From Adineta vaga (taxonomy: Eukaryota > Rotifera), in contig CP075496.1 in assembly GCA_021613535.1 (NCBI GenBank), positions 15,128,001-15,192,000 of the forward strand: a DNA stretch of 64,000 nucleotides. Direction: 5' to 3'. Each line of letters opens with the position of its first letter. Positions within the stretch are counted from its first letter, which is position 1. Made by a program: the position numbers and the translations under genes. The notes under the pieces were generated by a model. The model worked only from the letters and a program-made list of their open reading frames with translations. It did no database searches and was not told the DNA's origin. Positions 20,995-32,500 of this stretch are shown here, one piece after another.

Positions 20995-21072
20995 TTAATT
21001 GAGGGTGTGGGTGTGGGTATCTTCTTTTTCATTACCCACTATCACACCCGCACCCGCACCCTTAACTTAATT
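20995..21072. repeat. Telomere-like hairpin H4
   Basis: Left arm TTAATTGAGGGTGTGGGTGT plus GGG, right arm CACACCCGCACCCGCACCCT followed by TAACTTAATT. The 25-bp segment 21015-21039, which includes the loop, is the exact reverse complement of 26961-26985 in hairpin H5. The right arm carries C-to-G or A-to-G variants (CACCCGCACCCGC), so the arms have diverged. Confidence 0.82.
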
Positions 21073-21574
21073 AAAATCTTTGATACTTATAATTAATTAG
21101 TTTAATAATCATAAATTTGGGTTAAAAATGTTTATTATATTTATTTGTAAAGAATAAACCAATGAATAATAAATTTGTGACTATCAAAAATAGATAATAT
21201 ATTTACAAAAACTTTTAGGAGAATTGTATAACGATAAAAATCCGTATAAGCTCGGTTCTATTAATTCTTTTATAGAAAATATCTAATAAATAACTGTGAT
21301 GAAAAAAGATTTGAATATATTTCGATAATCGATCTAGTTGAAATATGATTTTTTTTCTCCCATATGCTAAAGAATTTTTAATCATAAATTAAACTTCCCG
21401 TGCGTCATAATTTTGTATACGGATGTAAATCATGAATAAACTGTAGGATGGAATGCTTGTGCACAAATATTAAAAGTAAATCTGATTTATATTTTTGTAA
21501 AGAGAAAAAGCACTTTAATCAGGCAATAAATATGAGAAACATGTTTTGAAAAATCCTTGTTATTTTCATTAAAA

Positions 21575-24500
21575 ATGAAATCTATACAATTAATGATAAT
21601 TTTTCTATCATTGTTAATAGTTACTGGTTATTATTCATTATACAATTCAGATGATCGTGAAAAATTAAATTCTGTATTTGATTGTTTATATGCATATATG
21701 ATAAATTCTGATCTAGTTGATGATGGATCTTATAAAATTCATTATCATCTTATTCCTTATTGTCGACGATTGGATAAAAATGAAGAACATGAAAACTTCT
21801 CTATTATATCGTATGGAAATATTCAAAGTCAAATGAAATTTAGTGAATTACATAAACAGAATGTGACAAGTTTAGAATTATTAGATTGGTTAGCACCAAT
21901 AGATGTTGCAGAACGATACGAAATAAATAGTCACAATTCTGATGAAATATTTAATAATTGTTCATATCCTTGGTTTGGTTCAACATGTCAATATAGATCA
22001 ATCGATAATATATCATCTTCATTTGAAAGAGTTGTTCAATTTATTATTGGTAACCGTAGTAAAGCAGCATTGAATCTAATTTACACTATTGGTACATGTT
22101 ATCCATTTTTAAATAATTGTTATCGTGGTCCATCACCAATATGTCTTGATTGGCGCGAAATTTGTGATGGAAATGTTGATTGTATTAACGGAGAAGACGA
22201 AGAATTATGTTCAATAATGGAAATAAATGAATGTTCTAATGATGAATTTCGATGTCATTATAGTGCAGAATGTATTCCATGGACATTCGTTCGAGATGGA
22301 GTTTATAGTATCGATTGTCTTGATGGTACTGATGAAATGACTGGATTTTTTCCATCCAGGTTAACCATCGATACTAGAATTCTCTGTCCTGCAATGCCAA
22401 CATTTCAATGTGAGGAAAGTGCAAGTTCACGTCCTCTAGGTTTTTCATGTGGTGACGGCCTATTTCAATTCGAGTCTCCACCTCGTTTTCAACCTTATTG
22501 TCATAATTTACGAGAACGACAGATGACTCTGACTATATTTACTTCACTTGATTATATTTCCGAAGTGAAATGTCGACAAGCATTATTATGTTTACTCGGC
22601 ATTAATCAAATGGAGAATATTTTATCGATAATAAATAAAGATCCTTGTGAATCTTTTAGTGATCCTGGCGAATCTCTCAGTGATCATTGTATGTCAAAAT
22701 GGATTATTTTTCCTGAATATCCAATTCTTTTTCGTTTCTTTCAATTTATTTATTTCACAAATCGATCGATTGAAGAGTTTAAAATCAATATTTTACCTGA
22801 TCTGATTTGTTTTAATAAAAGTATTTGTCCAGGATTATTATATTGTTCAATAGATATTCAAATACATAATGGATTGAATTGTTGTCAAATTACGTTCGAA
22901 ATCGATAAATGGGGTGATGTACCCGAAATGTTCGAGGACCTAATTTTTCGATGTGCATTGATTGGTAAAGATAAGAATTGTTCCGACTCATCTTTATTTC
23001 ATTGTCGAAATTCATCAAAATGTATTTCAAAACGTAAATTACTTGATAATTATGCGGATTGTTATTTTTATGAAGATGAAGATGTTTCTGGTTGTGAATT
23101 AAATGATACTAAACGATTTACTTCCATAGTAAATCCAAATAAATGTTATTCGATAGTTGGAATTGAACCCAGAGAGAAAGTTGGTTTTAATTCACGATAT
23201 GAAAATCCTATATATAAAATAAGTGCTTGGAAAAGACCATTTCTATTTCAAAGGATTTGTGATGGTTCAGACGATCTATCCCAAGTCGATGATTCGGATG
23301 AGACGGATGAAACTAATTGTCAATGGTGGCCATGTAATAATCCATATGTTCGATGTAATACATATTGGAATTGTTTAAACGGTTTAGATGAATTAAATTG
23401 TTCTCATAATTCATGCTCTGCAAATGAACATGTTTGTATTCGAGAAGAATCTCTAGAAAACTTTTGTTTTCCAATAACACATTTAATGGAAGATTATACA
23501 AAATTTGAAATCGAAGAAGGAATTCGTGAAATATACCTTACTAATAAAACGATTTCAAATATTAGAAACTATTTATTTTGGAATCAAACGAAATGCATAA
23601 CTCCTGAACATCTTCTTCGAGGTCATTCAGTACTATCATTAACCGATGGAGACGTCTGTTTAATGACAAATGACACAGCAGACAGCAGACTAATGAAGTA
23701 TCGCATGGAAATCGATCAACTGCTCTGTTCCTTTACCTTCAGAGTTGGATTAATAAACAAGCGGCCATTTTTTCTAACATCACGGTTAAGCTATTTTCCA
23801 CCGGTGTTATCTACTGAAGTTTCTATTCGAAGAACTTCCCCATTATCTCAAAGCAAAAATTTTGATTTGCCAATAGATATGGAGAAATATTGGTATTGTA
23901 ATCGGGGAATTCCTATTTTATTCAAAACAAGCAATTCTTCTAAATGTCTTTGTCCACCAAGTTATTTTGGTAATCGATGTCAATGGCAAAATCAACGTAT
24001 TAGTTTAACAATTCAATTAATATATCGTAATTTTAATTTAACATATATAATGCCTATTTTTGAATTAATTCTTATTCTTATTGATGAACAAGGACAAATT
24101 GGACCCTATCATGAACGGCTAACATATGTACCTAAACGTGATTGTGGAATTAAATTTAATATTTATTTACTTTATCCAGATAAACCAAAAAATTTATCAG
24201 CTAATTATTCAATTCATATTCATTTATTTGATAAAATGACATTAACATATTGGGGAACTTGGCATTTATCAATACCATTTCAATTTTTACCTGTTAATAG
24301 AATTTCTACTAAATTATTTATTCCAAATATAAAAGAATTTGGATTCTTATGTCCATTATCTTGTGGAAATTATGGAAAATGTGTTCCATATATTAATAAA
24401 AATGATTCATGTTTTTGTAAATGTGATAAAGGTTATTCAGGTTTAAAATGTAATGTTAAAGAGAATTGTTCATGTTCATTGGATTCATATTGTTTAACAT

Positions 24501-26277
24501 CATCAATTTGTATTTGTCCAATGAATAAATTTGGTCGAAAATGTTATTTAAATAATTCAATTTGTCAATTAGAAAATAATTCGTGTCAAAATAATGGACA
24601 ATGTATTCCAATTGATGATCGAATTGGTATGAAGAAATTTACATGTTTATGTCCAGAAAATTTCAATGGAGAAAAATGTGAAAATAAAATTCAGAATATA
24701 ATTGATATTGAATTTGATGAAAATATAATTAAAAGTGATTCAGCTGTTTTCGTACATTTGATGAGATCATTTGGAGGTGAAAATCTCCAACATACAATAT
24801 TATTAAAAAAAATTAGATATGGACAAAATAGAATTAGAATTTATGTAACAATATCTTTTCATATTGTATTTATTGAATCTATTAATGGAAATTATTATTT
24901 AATTGTAGTAAGAGAACAATTTATTGAATCGGAATATATTGAAACTAAATTATTATCAAATCAACAACAATGTGTTTTTATAGATCAATTATTAAATATA
25001 ACTATTAAAAGTTATTCATATCTTGATCGTATTAAATATTATCCATTCTTCTGTCGACAAAACAAAGAATTAATGTGTTTTTATGATGAAAATTATATGT
25101 GTTTATGTGATCTTGATCGATTTTCGAATTGTTTCATGTTCGATCATAATGCAGCTTATGATTGTCAAGGAGAAAATGACTGTGAAAATGGTGGAAAATG
25201 TTTTCAAGATAATACAACATGTCCTGTTGTATCATTATGCATATGTCCAGATTGTTTCTATGGTACAAAATGTCAATTTACTACACAAGGTTTTGTTTTA
25301 TCACTTGATTATATTCTTAGTTATCATATTAAACCAAATGTTTCACTTTCTGAACAACCTATAATTGTCAAAATGAGTATAGTTATTATAACAATTACGT
25401 CTGTTGTTGGATTAATCAGTGGAATTTTATCAGTATTAACATTTCGTAGAAAGAAAACAAGAGATGTTGGTGTTGGTTTATATTTGTTTGTTTCTTCATG
25501 GATTTCTATATTAATAATAATTATTTTGTTAATCAAATTTTGTCAATTAATTTTATTTCAAATGAGAATAGTTACAAATTCAACATTATTTACTATAAAT
25601 TGCATTTTATTAGATATGATTATATTAAAGTTCTTATAGCTTCAAATGATTGGCTTGATGGATGTGTTTCAATTGAACGAATAGTTGCTGTTATGAAAGG
25701 CGTCAGTTTTAATAAAGTTAAAAGTAAAAAATTGGCTAAATGGATAAGTTTAACAGTTATTATTGTAATAATTCTCACTCATCTTCATGATCCTCTTAAT
25801 CGTCATGTTATTAATGATATTGATATTGATGAGCAACGTATTTGGTGTTTAGTAAAATATTCTCCTTCGATTAATATCTTTAATTCATTTATTACTCTCT
25901 CTCATTTTCTTATTCCTGTTGCAATTAATTCATGTTCAATAATAATTGTTATAATATTAGTAGCTCGATCTCGTTCAATTGTTCGACCAAGTTTATCTTT
26001 TATCGAACATTTGAAATTACAATTCAAAGAACATAAACATCATTTTATTGCATCATGTGCTTTGGTATTATTATCCATACCACGTCTTATTATATCATTT
26101 ATAAGTGGTTGTATGAAATCACCAAGTAATTCATGGTTATTTCTTTTCGCTTATTTTATTTCATTTTTACCATCAATGATGATATTTTTTATATATGTAT
26201 TATCATCAACAACTTATAAAGAAGAATGTAATATTATTGTTCAAAAAATAATTCGACGGTTTCGTAACAGAACATAA
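21575..26277 (+). pseudogene. LDLa/EGF-repeat receptor with GPCR-type seven-helix end, one frameshift
   Basis: ATG at 21575 is followed by a signal peptide (MKSIQLMIIFLSLLIVTGYY). The extracellular part has several LDLa-type modules (CLDWREICDGNVDC..GEDEELC, CSNDEFRCHYSAECIP..CLDGTDE, RICDGSDD..DETDETNC, WNCLNGLDELNC) and at least five EGF-like modules (CLCPPSYFGNRC, CKCDKGYSGLKC, CICPMNKFGRKC, CLCPENFNGEKC, CICPDCFYGTKC). A membrane part follows: TM1 near VIITITSVVGLISGIL, TM2 near YLFVSSWISILIIII, then a frame change at about 25615-25639. The next frame continues VLIASNDWLDGCVSIERI (TM3 with ERI in place of DRY) to a RFRNRT end at 26277. I recognise it as a family expanded in bdelloids. The single frameshift is the only lesion seen. 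Confidence 0.85.
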
Positions 26278-26863
26278 TTGTTTCTCTCAAAAAACATTTG
26301 CTTAATTGTACGGCTGATCAAAATTTCTTTCATTATTAAACAAGTAACGCTCATCATTTCGACTCTCTTAATCATCGACTGAATGGTTAAGTTTGTTTGT
26401 TCCGTCGACTGAAAGAGGGTCATATGAAAAAAATAGTTTGTTTGTTGCTTATCTTCGAATCAAGGACCAATAAACACATCTACATAAAAAATATCGAGGC
26501 CTCTGCTAAAAGGGCATCATAGGTCCTCAAGAGCTAATATATCGAGCTGACCTCGTAGTCGTCCTATAATTCCTATATTTTTGGAATTAGTCCTATTATT
26601 TTCTGAAATATCCTATATTCGAAAAATGGAAGGTTTTTCTAGGAAAAATTGTATATTCTGGAAAACCATGACGTTAGAGTATTTTCAAGAGTAATAGTTT
26701 ACGTAAACGATAGCGGCACATATACAGAGTACACCAGAAGTTTTGCGGCATTTTTTATTTTGCATATATCTCGGCGTAAGTCAAAGATATAATCTCGATT
26801 TTTTTTAAGAAGCTCCTTAGAAACCCATACAAGGATAGTAATAACAAATCTTGGTGGCCTTAT
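26278..26863. other. Intergenic, no gene seen
   Basis: No coding frame recognised between the receptor and hairpin H5. A transposon-like AT-rich segment (about 26690-26850) is possible but has no ends that I can define. Confidence 0.35.
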
Positions 26864-27057
26864 GTCAGGGTGTGGGTGTAGGTGTGAGTGTGAGTGTGGG
26901 TGTGTGGGTGTGGGTGTGGGTGGGGTGTGGGTGTGGGTGAGGGTGGGTGTGGGGGTGAGAGTGGGTAATGAAAAAGAAGATACCCACACCCACATCCACA
27001 ACCACGCACACCCTCACCACCCACACCCACACCCACACCCACACCCACACCCTGACC
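26864..27057. repeat. Telomere-like hairpin H5 (longest)
   Basis: A 194-bp inverted repeat. The G-rich arm starts GTCAGGGTGTGGGTGT and holds about 16 GGGT-type units. The loop core is at 26961-26985 and the C-rich arm ends CCCACACCCTGAC. It abuts the 3' end of the ADP-ribosyltransferase frame, which is translated into it as a Val-Trp repeat after PIEFV. The loop matches H4 in reverse orientation. Confidence 0.85.
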
Positions 27058-29289
27058 ACGAACTCGATAGGACGTGAAAAATTGGTATGATCATCTGGCA
27101 AGCATTTTTTCCAGCTTATTGAAGCTTTATCACAATTTGTTGTAGCTACTTGCGTATTGTTTTGTGATAGTTCAACTATAGCCATGTTCAAATAGATCGA
27201 TCCTCGTAGTTGTTCATCAGGATGATCTAATTTTGATAGACATTGCAATGCTTTTTCAAACATTCGCATCGATGCTTTCCAGTCTTTAAGTAATAAATAT
27301 GAATAATCGATGTTGCTATAAATCATTGGAAGTAATTTCATTGCTCGTCCAGTCATTTGAAGTTTCGAATGAAGTTGCGATGCTGTTTGGTAATGAACAA
27401 GTGATGCTTTTGGATCATCTTTCTGAGCATAATAATAATAATTATAATAATAACGTCCCATAGGCTATTCGCCCGTTGGGGCCGGCCGCGGTTATTATTA
27501 GTATTTTTTCCACATGCAGCCGGGTTCTATCGTCTTTTCTTTTTACGGACGGCGGTATCTGCACCCTCTTCCGTCCAACATACTGACTAAGCGTGTAGTC
27601 AGTATGGATGACTCATGTGGAATGAGTCATTTAGACAACTTAGCCGTTAGTGACTTGTCCAGGGTCATTCCATGGGTGACGTTACTGAGGTTTGAACACA
27701 GTACCATGTAGTCACGTGTCGGACACGTAACCACTCATCCATGGCGGCTTTTTGAGCATAAACGACACCCATATTATTGTAAAGTTCACACCGATCGATT
27801 ATATGTTTCGCATCATATGTTGCTACCTTTTCTATCATCATAGAAAAATAACGCTCGGCACGAACAAGATCACCTAGCTTGAGAAAAAGAATACCAAAGT
27901 CAGCTATTGTTGGCTGTTCTTTAGTTTCAAGGCCAATATATTGTTTAAGCATTTTAAGTTGTTCATCGTCTTTATCTTTCATATTTAACTTGACATGGCA
28001 TACAAACGATGTCTTTGCACTAGGTTCTTCCACGGATGCTACACGACATATGGTGCCTAATGAAAGTAGAACTTCTTCTTCTTCTTTAAAAAGACTCCAC
28101 TCTTTAATATTAGCGTATGGTTGAGAAGTAACAACAGAACTCATCGATTGTAGCAGTGTGATTTCAAATAGAACAGGTTCAACATTACTACGTTTGTCAA
28201 CTGCTTCCTTTGCAAAAAGAATGGCACCATTTTTGTTTTCTGATGTTGATACGAAGGTATTAAACGAAATGAGTCCATCAATATTCGTTGATAGTACATT
28301 AATTTCAGCTATAGACATCGCTTGCCCACGATATACAACGAAAATATCCGATGAAGCATTCGCATGTAATTCGCATAATTTTTCATGAAGATCTTTGATA
28401 AAAAATCGATATTTAAAAATAATATCAATATTTTCTGTTCTTAATGCTTTATTTAATAAACGATAAAGAAAACATTCGCGTGTATACCACCACCAAATTG
28501 TATTATTTGATAGATTTTTTGAATAATCATTTTCAAATTCTTGAATAATGTCTAGTTGAACGGCTTGTCCATGATATTGTGCACGACTCTCAGTTAACAT
28601 ATCTGTTTTGGCGCTTTCAGTTTGTGGCATTCATATGAGCGTCTCCATTAGCCATTGATACCAAATAAATCTTGCATTTTCGTCAGTGAGAGCACGAATA
28701 GATTTTTCTCGCGTATCATTTTTAAAAAACTTACTGATAATAAGTTCTGAGAGTAAACTTTCACATCGGTTGTTAGTTCGGAGAAAAATTGTGTTTTATT
28801 ATCATAAACACCACGAATTTTGGTATAAGATCTTGCCCAAAGTTCATGTTTAGCTTTGTAACAACAGAAAACATATATATAAGCAATTTGAGGCAAATGA
28901 TGAATTTGTCCTGTGGTCGTTTCGCCAAATGAGCCAGAAACAACGAGAAAAATAGTTTCTTTTGTTACAGATCTAATATTATCGGTACATTCATCCAATA
29001 CTGTAAATGTTTTGAGATAGTTAATTGACGAACGCAAACGTGTTTGTGTATCTAAACAATCTTCTGTGCTATTAATATTCGCGTCTAACCATAAGACAGT
29101 TAAATCTTCTAGATTTTGATTGATAATCTCTTCGGATGTGGATAGGATAGAGCTTGAGACAACAGACGACGTTTCACTTGAGGTTAATCTTCCAAAGAAC
29201 TTTTTTATTGATGTAGTTCCATTCGATTTTGCACTTGAAGCGCTATGAGCCATGTAATTTTCGTTTTTAGTGAATGAATTGATGGTCAA
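27058..29289 (-). pseudogene. ADP-ribosyltransferase with TPR tail, SINE-disrupted
   Basis: The 5' part (29289 to about 28720) encodes a receiver-like domain (LEDLTVLWLDANINSTEDCL, ETIFLVVSGSFGE, IAYIYVFCC). The next frame carries the R-S-E type NAD:arginine ADP-ribosyltransferase fold: VYRGQ (Arg), FVSTS (Ser-Thr-Ser) and EEEEVLLSLG (catalytic Glu region). TPR repeats follow (QPTIADFGILFLKLGDLVRA, then CELYNNMGVVYAQK, then DDPKASLVHYQTASQLHSKL and more). Lesions are a one-base frameshift at a T/A run near 28720, an in-frame TGA at 28631-28633, and a SINE inserted after GVVYAQK. The frame then runs into hairpin H5. Such proteins modify protein arginines; bdelloids have many. It lies head-to-head with the NACHT gene, 250 bp apart. 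Confidence 0.87.
27433..27749 (-). mobile_element. tRNA-derived SINE inserted in the ADP-ribosyltransferase gene
   Basis: The insertion splits the TPR codons. Flanks are a 12-bp target duplication, TTCTGAGCATAA at 27421-27432 and TTTTGAGCATAA at 27750-27761 (one mismatch). Reading the reverse strand from 27749, the head contains TGGATGAGTGG (A-box-like, 27741-27731) and GTTCAAACC (perfect B-box core GWTCRANNC, 27697-27689). A body follows, and the 3' tail is TTATTATTATAATTATTATT. These are hallmarks of a Pol III SINE moved by LINE machinery. A decayed second copy is at 13912-14080. Confidence 0.85.
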
Positions 29290-29539
29290 AACAATTCACA
29301 TGCACTTTCTGTGTTAGAAATAATTCTTTTTTTTTTCATTCTGCTCTCTTTTCGCAGAAATGAATCTTATTATTTCAAATATTTTTACGGAAAATATGTG
29401 AATAAACAAACTTCTTGATCAACGATAGAAACAAAGAACAGAAAGAAAGTATATTTCGTAGAACGCATCGCTTTTTGTACAGAATCAAATTTTTCTGGCT
29501 TCAGTCTTTACTTCAACATTTCGATATTGATCTTTAATC
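29290..29539. promoter_or_regulatory. Bidirectional intergenic region between ART and NACHT genes
   Basis: 250 bp separates the divergent start codons (29289 on the reverse strand, 29540 on the + strand). It is AT-rich with a T8 run near 29328-29337. No TATA box or known operator stands out. Divergent sharing of a promoter is inferred from spacing alone. Confidence 0.35.
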
Positions 29540-32500
29540 ATGAAAAGTACATCAAGAATTGATATATTAAAAGATTTAATTACTAAAGTCGATGCTCTAC
29601 AAAAACTTGGTGATGGTTTTGGAATGTTATTTCGTCGTTTGAATGCTTTACTTAAAAAAATACAGTCTGCAAAAAAGCAACCTACTCTATCTACTGAGTT
29701 CGATTCATTACTTGAAAGTATTGGTACGTTTCTCGAACAGGAACAAAAAGAATTACAAATATCTGAATTCAATCAATTTAACCTACGTTTATTAGATTAT
29801 TTAATCAGTCTTACTAACGATTCAAAGAAGAAAATCGAACTATTCACTGCTGTTCTTCGTGATGATCGGGTAGTTAGAAAAGAACAATATGCAAATGAAC
29901 TTCGTCAGCGTGAATCATTGCGCAAAGTTTTAATTCATGCTGCTTTAAAAGATCTTAGTCAAGAGAGTAAAAAAATACTCGAAACATTAAATTCTCAGTT
30001 CAAACCAATAGTTAAACCGTATATAGATAAATGTATTAGTGTACATGGTACTATACAAGTCAGAGGATTGGAACAAATTACTCAAAATTTTGGCGCGAGA
30101 TTTTACGGACAAAAGCCAGTGAAAACAGTAAATTCGAAAGCACCTCTTGTAGTGACTGTCGACATTCCGCTTCAATCCGAACACGTTTGTTTTCGTGCAG
30201 ATAAATCAACTGCTTTCGAACGGGAACAAGCTCGTGAAGCCATGGTAGTAGGTTCGAAGCCAACCGATGAATATGATGAAGTTTTATGGACGAAATTGGC
30301 TGCGGCACCTTATATGCCATCGTTAGTTGAACGGGATCGTTTCGTTAGTAAAGAAGATGAAAATCAAAGTTTGTCTCCTGGCAGTGTTTTACAAAAGAAT
30401 CGTTGGATGGTCATCTTAGGTAATCCAGGTAGTGAAAAGACAACTCTTGTACGTTGGCTGGCTCTTAAATTTGCTCAAATACTCAAGCGAGAAGAACATC
30501 TAGTGAAGTTATTTAATTTTACTGGAGAAGTTGCAAAGTCTGAAACAATTAATGTTGGTCCTAGTCGTATTCCTATACTAATTCGAGTAGGTGAGTATGG
30601 TGATGCTCTTCGGGTGAACAATACACTTTCACATTTCGATTATATTGGTCGTCATCAATGGATTGGACAAACATTTATAAATATTGCTTCAGAAACAGAA
30701 CGTAACCGTGCTATTACATAATTGAGTCATGCATTAAAAACTTATGTTCAAGCGGGACAAGCACTTATTATTTTGGATGGTCTTGATGAAATTCCAGCGT
30801 CTGAACAACGACATTGCATTGTTGAACGAATAGAACATTTTGTCAATCAATTTGTTCAAACTCCGTCTTGTGTTTCAGCTTTTGATCAAGAAAAATTTGG
30901 TTTTAGCTGGAATCAATTGTCTGAAATGGATTTACCAATGAATGCTGGAGGAAATCAGATTATCGTAACAAGTAGAATTGTTGGGTATCATGCAGGACCT
31001 TTAAAATGAAACTTTGCTCATTTTACTCTTGAACCTTTAAAATTACCAGGTATCGATCTATTTATTGATCATTGGTTTAATGCTGTACATCGACAATTAT
31101 TACGTATTCTACGAATTCCATCTCAAACTGAAGAAATGATCAAATCAAAAATAAATAAACAGACAAGTTTATTAAAAAAAGAAATTCAAAATCCAAATTA
31201 TAAAGGTTTAAGAGAATTGGCTTCCAATCCATTATTACTTTCTGTTATATGCATGATGTCTTTTCAATCACATGATCAAGTTACAAATGCCTTACCGGTA
31301 CATCGTGTCTGTTTATATCAAGATGCTGTACAATAGATGTTGAATGCGTGGCGTAGTCGAGATTCATCAATAAGTATGATTATGGTAAAATCTGTACTAT
31401 GTAATATTGCAACATATATACATAAAAATTCAGCATCTGGTTTAATTGAACAATCAACAATGACTCGATTATGTTCTGAAAGTTTAACGACATCAACAAA
31501 TGAGACAAATGAAGAACGTGTTTCTAGTTTTGTACGAATTATTCGCGAGGAAATCGGTGTTCTTGCAGCTCGTGGTGAATATGCATATGGTTTTCTTCAT
31601 TTAACATTTCAAGAATATTTTGTAGCATTAGAAATGCTTGATGTAGACATGAATGTATCAGTAGAAAAAGCTGAAAGTGTCGTTAGTCGTTTTTTTGAAC
31701 ACATGAATGATCCACGTTATCGCGAACCATTATTACTTGCAATGGAATTAATTAGTTGGAAATGTTCTCCTGGAGAATATGATAGTATTTGTTGTGAACT
31801 TTTATCAAAACGAACATTTCAAAGTGAGATATTTACTTCGTTAATTCCACTTGGAGCGATGTTATTCGTAAGTTCAGTTGGTGATCTTGTGAAACTTCCT
31901 TCAAATACACTCATCTTTGATGCTTTCGATCAAATTTTATTTGCTGCGACTGAACATCAATGGCATTCGTTTTTTCCCGATCTTGAAGCATTGATAGCTA
32001 ATGGTTTATCAAAATTACCGTTAAATATTTCACAACAATGGGCACTTCGTTATTTAACTTCATCTACAAATTCAATATCTCAAGTTGTTTGATTTTGTCA
32101 TATTCTTGTAGCATGTGCAAATCAAAATACGCCTCCATCTTTAAGTTCAATTCCATGGTTAGATCAATCGATAGTGAATTTATTATGGACTCTTCTTTCA
32201 CTTGAATATCAAGATGAAGAACTTATTATTGATTATACATTAGTTCAGTTAGTACAAACATATCCATCATGGTTTGATTCTTCACGCTTACGATTTCGTG
32301 CTTTTGTCATAAACCGAAATATTATTATATCATCTAATCTACTATCACTTGTCATTGCTTTTATATGGTGGGCTCCGACGAGACGAAAATCATCAAATTC
32401 ATTTCGATGCAAAATATATTCATCGTGATTCATCATTGAGTCCATTACTCATTCGTTATTTTCATCCTGATGATAAATCCGCTAAGGAAACAAAACTTGC

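Noticed and set aside
26864-27057. A real chromosome end or a simple telomere-telomere fusion at H5
   Set aside because: Sequence continues with genes on both sides, seven more hairpins share the layout, and H4 and H5 share a loop; a repeated element fits better.
26699-27077. ORFs rich in His-Thr-Pro or Gly-Val-Trp around 27 kb (both strands)
   Set aside because: Pure translations of the telomere-like hairpin H5; no coding signal outside the repeat.
27689-27741. A functional tRNA gene
   Set aside because: A- and B-box-like words are present, but no cloverleaf with a 3' acceptor stem follows and the sequence continues into a SINE body and tail.
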